From assembly GCA_035771175.1 (NCBI GenBank), contig JAYMFD010001271.1, positions 372,001 through 436,000 of the forward strand: 64,000 nucleotides of DNA, written 5' to 3'. The position numbers and the translations under genes are program-made. The stretch is from Paratinospora sagittata. Its lineage: Eukaryota; Streptophyta; Magnoliopsida; Ranunculales; Menispermaceae. A model generated the notes under the pieces. That model searched no databases and had not been told where the DNA came from. It worked only from the letters and a program-made list of their open reading frames with translations. Numbering within the stretch: the stretch's first letter is position 1; each line of letters starts with the position of its first letter. Shown here one piece after another: positions 11,225 to 20,316 of this stretch.

Positions 11225-11684
11225 TGTCACGCCCTGGGTTGCACAGCGTGCCCCCTACCCAGACGCGGGCGCACCCCCTCGGGGCGAATGCCTAGCCATA
11301 GTACCACATAATATTGTCTCCTGGCCACCCGGCGCACAGATCGCAACCACCCTTTGTCCCTACTATTCACTCATGAATAGTAAAGGGCCTCCCCCAGAAT
11401 CGAACTCGAGACCTCCCTTAAGGAGTCTAATTTCGCATTCTGAGTAGCCACTGATCAGTGGCTACTCAGAATGCGAAATTAGACTCCTTAAGGGAGGTCT
11501 CGAGTTCGATTCTGGGGGAGGCCCTTTACTATTCATGAGTGAATAGTAGGGACAAAGGGTGGTTGCGATCTGTGCGCCGGGTGGCCAGGAGACAATATTA
11601 TGTGGTACTATGGCTAGGCGTTCGCCCCGAGGGGGTGCCCCCGCGTCTGGGTAGGGGGCACACTGTGCAACCAAGGGCGTGACA
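11225..11684. repeat. 460-bp near-perfect palindrome with tRNA-like promoter boxes
   Basis: Two 230-bp arms meet at 11454/11455 in CCACTGATCAGTGG with no spacer. I align base p with 22909-p and find only four mismatches, all in the outer 75 bp of the arms, and no gaps. The arms begin TGTCACGCCC and end GGGCGTGACA. Each arm holds a tRNA-like stretch: ATTAGACTCCTTAAGG (anticodon-arm-like) followed by a B-box-like GAGTTCGATTC, so each arm may be a tRNA-derived SINE-like unit placed head to head. GC content is much higher than the surroundings. Its outer right end coincides exactly with the end of the 3.24 kb insertion. Confidence 0.9.
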
Positions 11685-11689
11685 CATAA

Positions 11690-12240
11690 ACTCAACTTGT
11701 CGTTTTGTTCTTTGAGGGCGCTCATGAAGCATAAGCGTTCTGCTGAACAGTGAAGTGAAGGCGCTACTTAATCGTAAGCGTCCTAACTTACTTTGACTAT
11801 TAAAGCGACTAAACCATGAGGGCGCTAATTGACAGTTAGCGCTCTGCTTTGTTTTAAAGCATTTAAATGCACGAGGGTGCTACTTACAATTAAGCGTCCT
11901 AACATTTTAAAACATTGAAAAAAATACTAAGTACGCTACAATCAGTGTCCTGAAAGTTATCAAGTTGGTTCTTATGACAAGGGCGTTCCTTTTCGGACAA
12001 CGTCCTGATAGTTTTTCCAACTTATAACTATCAGCGAGCTGAAGCAAAGTCAGCGTCCTGACAACTTCAAAGGTTGACTTTAAGTGAGGTCGCTACTTAC
12101 AAGTAAGTGTCCTAATGAGTCAGTTCATTTCAACATTGAATGAATGGCAACATCCTAATATTTCATCAATGCCCTGACTTATCAACTTCAGGGGAATGCT
12201 GCTAAGATATTAACGTCCTGAAAGACTCTTAAAAATAGTT
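11690..12240 (-). repeat. U3 hairpin array (AGGACGCT...AGCGCCCT type)
   Basis: Series of ~30-bp modules in which a GGCGCT or GGGCGCT word is answered about 12-18 bp later by AGCGTCCT or similar (for example near 11719, 11761, 11821, 11876). Homologous to the plus-strand array at 57846-58560. Confidence 0.75.
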
Positions 12241-12719
12241 TTGATCTTTCGTTTAAAGCTCGATAAAACACAATTAAACATGGATTAAATCAAGTATGCA
12301 AATGATCGAGAAATTGAGTTATTTTAAATACCAATAAAGAACATTGATTAAAACATGCACGAAATATATGCAGTTTTGAAAGACATGTGCAACTGATTTG
12401 TGAGTGTTTTGAAAAACATTTGAAACATAATGATTAGAGAAAGATGCCTTACATTTTTTGTGTGTAATTCTCAAGATATTCAGACTCAACTCGTCTTTAT
12501 GAGATCTTCAATGGAATTTTCGCACTTGAGTTAAACGTTGTATATGTTGAAGGAATAATGTGAACGTGAAGTCCTTGATCGAATCGTTCTTCTGTTTTTC
12601 ACTTTCTTGAGGTGTTGAGATATAAGCTTGTTTGAAACGTTAGCACCACGTAATACATTCTTTATTGATTTGTAACACCTTTATAGAGCGTGCTAAGTGA
12701 TGAACAACTTAGGCCAACA

Positions 12720-12760
12720 GGTCCCCCTCTTTTGATGATGACAAACAATAAAAAAATTTT
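12720..12760 (-). other. Polypurine tract of minus-strand SIRE-like element
   Basis: Minus strand reads GTTTGTCATCATCAAAAG then AGGGGGACC, directly before the LTR start at 12719. This is the usual SIRE-type pre-LTR sequence; compare 15328-15351 on the plus strand. Confidence 0.75.
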
Positions 12761-14194
12761 AAGCAAAAAGATATAGTACTACTTAATAATATATCATCAC
12801 TTCTTTTCTATTTCTCTTTTTATTCTTCTTTATTCTTCTTTTCTATTTCTCTTTTTTTCGATAAATACCACACTTGCTCATTTAAAGAGCAACTTTTGCA
12901 AAATCAAGAAAACTTGTGCGATTTTCTCTACATCATTTATACTCGTCCTAAACAAGTTCTTGAGCCATTTATTCCTTCATTCAAAGCCAAAGTTCACTAC
13001 ATTTGAGTTTTCAATTCAATCTTTTGAAAAGTTCTCCTAACTATTCCAAAATCTTTGAGAAGCTAGAAAGGAGTTCTAGAGTGTTTGATCAAGTTGTTCT
13101 TAAGTGTTTTTCATCACATTCTTGTTGATCTTCATCATTCTTGGAAGATAAACCTCTCAACCACATACACCTTGGAGAATCGACGATTTTCATCTTACCT
13201 AAGTTGGGTAACTTTTCTTTTTCAATTCTAGCGTTTGTGTTTTGAGTAGAAAAGATTTTATTGCTTGTTTTAACATATTATCAAAATCGTTTTTTTTTCC
13301 TATTGCGTGAAACCTTACTTGTGCTTTCATCTTGTATTATCTTGATAATGGTTTAATGTGGTTTGATTAACATCGATTCTTGTGCTTAATACATATATTG
13401 TTTGAATCGATTGGTTTGATCATAACTAGTATATAATGATTCACATGCCTGAACATTGATTATTTTGAATCAATAGGTTTTGATCAATAACTTACATATT
13501 GATTCTTGTGCTTCATTAATCATACTTAGAATCAATATTTAGAAATACATGTATGCATACGATTATTGAACTTGCATAAATATACTTTGAAACGATTGCA
13601 TGTATTTTTGAGAAACTATTTCAACATTCCACTTCATTTAGAATCATAGTGGTTGGAATAGTGATTGTTTACTCATTCAAGATTGTAAGCTTAAATTGTT
13701 GAGAATGTTGTTATTCACTTCTCTATATCTTGTAATCTTGATGTATTGTTGACTTGGTTAAGTCAACCGGGACTATACCTTATTTGTACTACACGTAATC
13801 ACACTTGTAAGTTGGTTGCAAGTAGTGGCTTACTAGCCAAGCCCTGGTGTAAGCTAGATTGTGGCTTTCTAACTGAGCCCTCATGTAGGTTAGGGTTCTA
13901 GTGGTTTTCTAACCAGCCCCTGGTGTTAGTTAGTATAAACGGCTTTTAATCCGCCTTTAAGTGATTAGCCAATAATAGATTTGAAAATCTTGATCGGTGC
14001 GATTGGGTAGTGGATGTAGGGTCAAGGGGAACCGAACCACTCTAAATCATTTGCGTTTATTTATTTTCCTACACTTGGTATTTGGATTGTTATCATCTGC
14101 GATATTACTTTTTTAATTAAAATATTAAAAAGGTAATGCGAAAATCCGCCAAGTCCAATTCACCTCCCCTCTTGGACGATTATACTGGGCCAAC
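12761..14194 (+). mobile_element. SIRE-like copia LTR, 5'-truncated
   Basis: A plus-strand LTR 3' portion. It has a TATA-like ATAAATACCA at 12861, then CACACTTGCTCATTT, a long AT-rich R/U5, a hairpin array (13825-13940), the AGTGG..CCACT motif (14009-14041) and the end ..TGGGCCAACA at 14194. No PBS follows; instead a minus-strand Athila-like LTR fragment abuts it, so this is a remnant. The first ~100 bp (pyrimidine-rich TTCTTC tract) may belong to either neighbour. Confidence 0.65.
13825..13940 (+). repeat. R-U5 hairpin array, CTAACC...GGTTAG type
   Basis: Three ~40-bp units: CTAGCCAAGCCC then TAAGCTAG; CTAACTGAGCCC then AGGTTAG; CTAACCAGCCCC then TTAGTTAG. Each forms a short hairpin. Unrelated in sequence to the array at 59555 but in the same position in the LTR. 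Confidence 0.75.
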
Positions 14195-15130
14195 ATTATC
14201 TAGGTGATCAAAATGGGATGATTAATGTGTCAAAATTTAAAGTTACTAAAATTAAAACTAAATTATGCAATTAAACTGAGAATTAGAGAAAACCAACGAA
14301 TGAATTTGATTTCACTATGTTGCTTTATATGAGTTTCAAAAGATAGTGTTATTGAGTTAATTCTTAGGTTTATAAATCATGAATCCTAATTTGTTCAAAC
14401 CCTTCTCTTGAATGCAAATTCAAACACCTATACTTCAATTACAAATTCCCTCTCTCGAGTGCGAATTAACAATTAAAGCATGCATTAGGATCTATGATTC
14501 AATTCCAATGATTTCAAAGGGGTTGTAAGTTTCTCCACTCGATACAAACTCCTTAGGTTGCAATTCACTTATTCAAATTTGAAAACACCTCTCTCGAGTG
14601 TAAGAACTCGAATCAAAATTCATCCAACAGGGGGCCAACAAGTTACAAGCATTAAGCATGGAAAATTGCAAATAAATCAATTAAAGTGGCACCGCGGCGC
14701 CCAGAGTGTGTACAACAGTCTTTTTTGGCTTTTCTCTCTTGTGTGTTTCTTTGGCTTTTGGTCCACTCCTTGTACACTTCTTGCACTTGTTCTTGGCCTA
14801 TTTTCATCACCATTTGAGCCTTGATTCACCCTACTTTAGAGCTCTTTATTTCCCTCCAAAACAAAACACAAAAACACAAGTAAGCACTATGTAATTAATC
14901 AAAACATCAAAATATGAAAAACTAAATGAAAAGTAAATGCTTCTTATTGTTCTAACATGTATCAAACATGGTTTATTCATGACAAAAAGCTTCTAAAAAC
15001 CTAAGCTAACACCTAAATTGCCCTAAAACAACTAAGTATGCAAATCATGTACAAACAACTAAAACTAAACAAATGCACTTAAAAATCTCACAAATTGACA
15101 TGCAAAACACTAACCAAAACTCAAGTTATC
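14195..15130 (-). mobile_element. Athila-like LTR fragment, minus strand
   Basis: Reverse-complement similarity to the LTRs at 49072-50604 and 54893-56163: 'attatctaggtgatcaaaa' at 14198, the 'ctctctcgagtg' segments (14450, 14590), a GC-rich GCACCGCGGCGCCC spot (14689), and the 'ttcatgac..' and 'acatgtatcaaacat' region near 14957. Both LTR termini are missing. Confidence 0.7.
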
Positions 15131-15351
15131 TTGTAAGCTTAATAAGCTCAACTCTTTGACTTTGATTCTTGACATTACTGAAACAATTAACAAGATCATT
15201 AGATACTCTGGTGAGTAGTTTGGAATCATCAAAACATTCACATTATGGGGTTCCTTGAGATAACAATGTTATCTTGATCATGCTATGAATATTATTTGAT
15301 AGTTTTGTTTATCAAGTTTATATTGTTTGTCATCATAAAAAAGGGGGAGAT
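15131..15351 (+). mobile_element. SIRE-like 3' internal stub and polypurine tract
   Basis: Non-coding sequence ending in TTGTTTGTCATCATAAAAAA then GGGGGAGAT, the SIRE-type polypurine tract, directly before an LTR start at 15352. Confidence 0.7.
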
Positions 15352-15630
15352 TGTTGACCTAAGTGATTTTCCACTTAGAATTCTCCTAAGTGTTTTGATG
15401 CTAACAAACAATATAATCATGGTGGTAATGGTTGAATTGAGCATGTTTCAGCACCAAGGATAAGTCAGAAGGCCAATACAAGAGTCAAGTGATCACAAGT
15501 CAATTCAAGTGGATCAAACAAAGTCAAAGCCAAAAGCTCGGACGAGTTGACTCAAAGATAAAGGATGTGTCTCAGCCAAAAATCTCCTGTGTCTGACCTT
15601 GGGTTGATGTTGGCTGAATGAATGCTAAAA
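15352..15630 (+). mobile_element. SIRE-like copia LTR 5' end (truncated)
   Basis: Begins TGTTGACCTAAGTG after the polypurine tract. About 280 bp of U3 are recognisable, then the sequence changes to an unrelated block near 15640, so the rest of the LTR is lost. Confidence 0.65.
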
Positions 15631-16640
15631 TTTAATGCTCCTCCTCTAAATCTCTCTGGCAAGATTCCCTCGCTCCGGACCTGCAAAGGTGGTGATATCG
15701 GGTGGATCTCTCCCAAACCACTATGATGCCTAAGTTAGATACTATAGGAAAATAAAGTGGAAGTATGTAAAGTTGGAGACTCAGAGCATACTTGTTTCGG
15801 AAGAATGAGGTCCCATTTTATAATGAAAGGGGGGTGCCTTGTGCATGTGATGTCCTGCTCCATTAGAAGAGTGATTTGTGTCGTTCTTCATCAGGAGTCG
15901 ACTTGTCATTATGAGTCTCGAGATCCGTATTAGATGGTATTCTAATTGTAATCAATGTATCGAAAGGGTTTGTGGGACGCCTTCAGTAGAGACTGAAGAT
16001 CGCCCTCGACTGTGGCCGAAGAAGGGATCTCGGCCCTGGCTGAGAGAAAAAGCGCAACTGTGGCTAAGGGGGGCCCTCGGCCATGGCCGATGGGAGGGCC
16101 CCCTCGATCGTGGTTGAGGGGGCCTTTCGGCCTTGGCTGAATGTGTTCTCTCGGCCTTGGCTAAGGGTCTTAGGTCGGGTTTTTTTTAACTATCCCTCTC
16201 ATTTCTCTTATTTCTTGGTTTTTTCATTCATTTTCTCCTTTGTTTATTTTTGGGTGTAACAGTATGCCCATGGTGAATGGGCCGAGGTCTTGTGTGTCAA
16301 TTTGCTCACCATTTGATCTATTTGATTCGGCGTTGCGGGAGTTGTTTAGTAATGTGGATCCTACTTTTTCTTTTATATAGAGGAGGTAAACTTGCTCCTC
16401 ATTCATTATTTTTGAGTTCACGCATTGTCACTAATGAGTAGAGGTTAGTTTTATCTTTTCCTTTCGTTTTCTTTTTTCCTTGGTTAGGAGTTTGAGAGGC
16501 TTCCTTTCTATGTTATAAAAATGTCAAGTTTGGTTCCTTATTCATCATTCGCGCAGTGTCGCATTGCTTCTTGCATTTGAGTTTAGGGTGGTTAGGAGTG
16601 TTTGGGTGTACACTTCGTGTTTTGCCTTGTTTGGTGACTT
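15631..16640 (+). mobile_element. Unclassified LTR-like / 5' leader block
   Basis: GC-richer than its surroundings. It includes 'cctcgctccggacctgcaaa', 'ggtggatctctccc', 'gaatgaggtccca' and a block of TCGGCC..GGCTGA repeats (16004-16170), which I associate with LTRs of the gypsy group that carry the fragment at 16652-17230. LTR limits and PBS could not be fixed. It has no coding potential. Confidence 0.4.
16004..16170 (+). repeat. GC-rich quasi-palindromic repeat, about 7 units
   Basis: Units of about 25-30 bp based on CTCGGCC-TGGCTGAG and variants; the most symmetric is TCGGCCATGGCCGA near 16077. A single related spot occurs at 45450 (CCTCGGCCATGGCCAAGG). Confidence 0.75.
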
Positions 16641-17230
16641 AGGTAGGAATCATGAGTGCCCAGTATAATAATCTTGGTTTTCATGGCCTTACACGCTGGA
16701 TAGTCCATATCTTAGTATTGCAACGGAGTCTTCTTCTTCTAGTTATTTTTCCAGTGACGCTCCTCTTAGTAAGGATGTGTTGTGTGCGTCTGATTCTTTT
16801 CATCTTGGAAGGGATTCAGGAGATGACGGAGTGGGCCGTGGTGAGGCGGTTACTAAGTCTACCTTCAAGACGCAAGAGTATACGTTAGTCATAACGGCCA
16901 AGGAGGTCCATGAGGTGTTCTATGAATTTGGGGTTCCCTCGACCGTTCGGTTCAAGGCTCCTAAAAAAAATGAGAGGGCTTGTTCTCCGCGTCATCACGG
17001 AGAGATTGCCATTAGCAAAGATATGTTTGCTCACGGGTTTCGGCTTCTGCTTCACCCATTCTAAGAGAGTTTTTAGCTAAAATAGAGGTTTTGCCTACCC
17101 AGCTGTGTCCTTGGGTCTAGGGGTTGTTGGTTAGTTGCCTGTTTTTGTTGATGGAGCATGGTCTTGAGGATTTCAGCCATAGGGAATTCCTTTATTTGTA
17201 TAAGTTGGTTTAGCATGGTAGTTCTTGCGG
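16641..17230 (+). pseudogene. 'Putative gypsy type transposon' (gag-like) fragment
   Basis: The frame that becomes open at 16777 encodes a Ser/Asp-rich N-terminus, then YTLVITAKEVHEVFYEFGVP, FKAPKKNERACSPR and HGFRLLLHPF before a stop at 17062-17064. Beyond the stop the same theme continues (REFLAK.., LPTQLCPWV) in shifted frames. The order 'GVP..A......A.P..G...ISKDMF..G.RLPLHPF' is the signature I know from the plant 'putative gypsy type transposon' domain (Pfam Transposase_28 type), a gag-like protein of unclear role. The copy is broken by stops and frameshifts. It lies between the GC-rich block and the Tekay-like LTR at 17371. Family call moderate; a profile search would settle it. Confidence 0.55.
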
Positions 17231-17370
17231 CTGGTATGGCGACCGTGCCGCATCCTCGTGAGAAGTTGATTGAAACGAGTGCGATTGCTCAGCTTACTGA
17301 GGTGAGGGTTGGCCCAGTATTATAGTCCAAGAAGGAAGGTGAATTGGACTTGGCTGATTTTTGCGTTACC

Positions 17371-19568
17371 TATAACGACCGTACCTTAGGATGATGTCAT
17401 CTTCACCCGTAGAGCACCCGGATACGCGCATGTGTGTGTATTTGTATGTGGTTTCAATTTCGTAAGTTCATGTCTTGTGCCCAAATGGGCAAAAGGATAT
17501 TAAAAATGAGTCTGGAATGCATTTTTACATAGAAATCGACCTATTATTCGCAAAATTCCGATGTGTATTGACCGTGTAGTGAAAAGAAGAAAAATAAAAA
17601 AAACCTAGAAACCTAGAATGCGTTTCACCACTGCAGGAACGCGTTCCACATTGGCATAAATGGTTCCAAGCCAAAAGTCATGAAATGTGTTCCATGGCCC
17701 CGGAACGCGTTCCACGTGGGTAAAATATGAAAAAATGTGACTTTTGTGTGGGCCCCACTCGTGACTTGCTTGGTGTATAGCCTATTTGCCTTTCATTTGC
17801 ACATTAGAACATTGAGAAAATAAGGGAAAAAAAGAGAGAAAAGGGGATTTGAAGGAGATTAAGCAAGGATTTGGATTTCTTGGCTTCTAAGGTATAAATC
17901 CTCACCGCTTAGCTATTTAGTCTTGCTTCCATGGTAGATTAGCATCACATAGTTTGTTTTAGGGGTGTTTGTTATTGTATTTTCTAAGTTTGAGACCATG
18001 TTCTGACTATCATAGCTAAAGCTTGACTTTGGTCTTGTGTGTCACCTATGTGGTGTAGATTGGAGTCCTTGAACACACCCTAGTGTTGGTTTTGATCAAG
18101 GCATGGCTATGGTGAACTTATGCTCATTTCTTTGGTCCAACTATAAGGGTTTTGGTACTCATATTTTGGGGATCGGCTGGGATTTGTTTTCTTAGGTGAG
18201 CATTGATGTATTTGTGGCTACCTAGGGCTAGATTGTTTGTCTAATGATCTAATTTTGGTTGAGAATGCATTGTATTGATGTGAGTTTGATCATTGAATCT
18301 TTGTTTGGCATTCTCTTGGGTTGCATGTGATCTAATTGAGTGTTTTATGGCTTGAATGAGCTAAAATTGTTGGCACATTGGTTCAACCATGTTAGAGTTA
18401 AGTGTTGGCATGTAATTTGGGGCTTAAATCATGACTTTTGGCATGTGTATGGACTATTATTGATGGATGTATGAACTTAATTTGTATGCAGGGTTTGTTG
18501 ATGACCCAAGTGTCCTAATTGTGCCGATTAAGGGCAAATTCATGGTTTAGATGTTGCTTGTCATTGAAGGATCAATGGTGGCATCCTAGTGCTTGTTTTG
18601 GTTGGAATTGGATTGGCTAATCTAGCCAATCGACTGTGAGTGTTCTTTTGTATTTGGTTTCTATATGTGCCATTGTAGTATAAGAAATGTTTTTGAATGG
18701 ATATTTATGTGTAATGCATGTTTAATGATTCATGAAATGGATTTGGACATAAGCATGAAGGGTTAGCGAATACGTGCATTTGTTAGCTGAGATTTTAGGA
18801 AATCTCATGTGCTAGATTGTGATCACTAGTTGTGGTCCTACCAAAAGATTTTATGGCTTGTGTAGATAGGATCGCCTAGGCATGAAGAATGTCTTCAGTG
18901 GGCTGATCCTATTAGCTACACAACCCCAGGGATCCTAATAGAGTGTGAGTATGTGATGTCGGATCGGGAGTTGACTATCGCGAACTTAGACCCTTGATCG
19001 CTTCTTACTCAGGAGGTAGATTAGGATGGAATTTTGCATGTTTGAAAATGGAAATGCGTTGATGGATTATTGTCATGGATGCATTATATTTCAGCATGTA
19101 TATAATATTTGTATCTCATCATGTTATTTGAACTATTTTGATGAACGTATGCCTTATTTGTATCAATGAATCTATATTGCCACTTGTAGAAAACATTTAC
19201 TGAGCTTGTTGTAGTTCACACCTTCTCTTTATCATTTCAAGTTCTGATAGGAGGGGGAAAGGGAAGACTTAAATGCGGAGCACTTCCTGTGATCTTTTGT
19301 GAAGTAGGTGTTAGTTGTTCATGTCGTATTGTAGTTTTTGAGGCTATGTACACAATAACACCCAATGTAATTATTTAACACTTAGATGGGTTGTATTCAT
19401 TTTTTGGAATTTTTATTTTGATGATGTTTATGATCTGGATTATTGTTGCTTGAGGATTGCATATGTTTAGCAAGTTATGTTGAGGCTGAACAGGATGCCG
19501 GGGGTATTGAGGATAATATACCCAGGGATCTGTGCCGGTCATGATGTCACTTGTTGTCGATCGTGACA
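17371..19568 (+). mobile_element. Tekay/Del-like chromovirus 5' LTR
   Basis: 2198 bp. It starts TATAACGACCGTACC (normal TG mutated to TA; compare TGTAACGCCC at 20317 and TGTAACACCC at 27070) and ends ..GTCGATCGTGACA. Followed by a PBS at 19571 and gag. Its first ~900 bp align with the truncated 3' LTR at 27070-27930. Contains 'ccacttgtag..tgagcttgttgtag' and 'ggtcatgatgtcac' blocks common to all related LTRs here. Confidence 0.85.
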
Positions 19569-19570
19569 AG

Positions 19571-19585
19571 TTTCGTATCAGAGCG
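19571..19585 (+). other. Primer binding site, initiator tRNA-Met type
   Basis: TTTCGTATCAGAGCGAG two bases after the LTR end. It matches the standard TGGTATCAGAGC with one changed base, consistent with priming by initiator tRNA-Met. Confidence 0.75.
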
Positions 19586-20311
19586 AGTGTTTAGGTTTAA
19601 AAACCTTAAAATTAATAAAAGACTTATATGATGTTATATTTTTTTATGGGTATTATTATAGGTAGTTATCTTAAGGATAACCTTTTCATGGATTGAGATC
19701 CTGATATGTTTCCCTTGTTGAAAAATTTTCGAGAAAGGGGAAGAACGAGATCAGCCATGGATCTAGAGGAAAGCCTTAGGCATATTGAGGCAGTCTTAGA
19801 GGCTACTCAGCAGCAACAGGAACGGATCCTTGAGTTGCTAGGTTGTACACAGGGTGCTAGGCCGCCACCACAACAATAGGGGATCAGGCAGGGCCAGCTG
19901 GGGTCCAGTATGCTATAGAGAGAGAAACTGAGGCTGAGAAAGCGAAGAAGGTCCACTATGAGAAGGTCATGAAAGCCTTCAAGAATAAGAATCCAATTGC
20001 GTTTCCAGGGGATTTGGACTTAGAGCTAGCTGAGGGATGTTTGACGAGGATGAAGACCATTTTTCAGTGCCATGCGGGCTTTTAAGCATGATAAAGTCAT
20101 GCTTGGCTGGTTCAAGCTAATTAACAATGCAAACAAATGTTGGGAAAGAATCGAGCCTACGAAGGGTGAGATCTAGACTTGGATTAGATTGAAAGAGTTG
20201 TTCTTTGAAGAGTTCTATCCACGAGCAGCGAGGGATCAGCGTCGGATCCAGTTTCTGCACCTGACCCAGGGCAACATGTCTGTCAGGGAGTATGAGCAAG
20301 AGTTCAACAGG

Positions 20312-20316
20312 TTGGT
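20312..20316. repeat. Target-site duplication TTGGT/TTGGC (left copy)
   Basis: TTGGT before the solo LTR; TTGGC at 23027-23031 after it. Since gag reads ..FNRLALF across the join (ttggcactc), the original was TTGGC and the left copy carries one C-to-T change. Confidence 0.75.

Larger units (their letters stand above)
8447..11684 (+). mobile_element. 3.24 kb LTR-like insertion (chromovirus type) inside SIRE LTR
   Basis: It starts TGTGACGCTCCG, ends GGGCGTGACA, and is flanked by perfect 5-bp CATAA duplications, as expected for a solo LTR or LTR-derived element. No coding domain is visible. A diverged, 3'-truncated minus-strand copy of its first 2 kb occurs at 42591-44552, starting with the same TGTGATGCTCCG end, which confirms the left boundary. 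Internal features are a 41-bp tandem repeat (8857-9012), repeated 'accgttgg..atatcaa' hormone-like blocks, and a duplicated 'TCAACGGTACGGTGAAATA' segment (10648 and 10693). The final 460 bp is a palindrome (separate entry). Confidence 0.7.
6895..12719 (-). mobile_element. SIRE-like copia LTR, minus strand, split by insertion
   Basis: On the minus strand the LTR starts at 12719 (TGTTGGCCTAAGTTG, preceded by a polypurine tract) and ends at 6895 (..GGTGCACCAACA). It is homologous to the plus-strand LTR at 57267-60122 along its length: U3 hairpin array (about 12240-11690 here), TATA box (minus, near 8136), R-U5 hairpin array (7350-7155), AGTGG..CCACT-type motif (near 7060) and terminal CCAACA. 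It is interrupted at 8447-11684 by a separate 3.24 kb insertion; without it the LTR is about 2.58 kb. The polypurine tract on its right side makes it the 3' LTR of a minus-strand element whose internal region is mostly lost. Confidence 0.8.

Noticed and set aside
11455..11530. Genuine tRNA gene
   Set aside because: Only an anticodon-arm-like and B-box-like part is present; acceptor and D arms do not form, and the element is duplicated as a palindrome.
11462..11725. Minus-strand and plus-strand open frames in the palindrome arms
   Set aside because: Both arms give the same Pro/Arg-rich translation by symmetry; no start context or family match, better explained by GC-rich repeat sequence.
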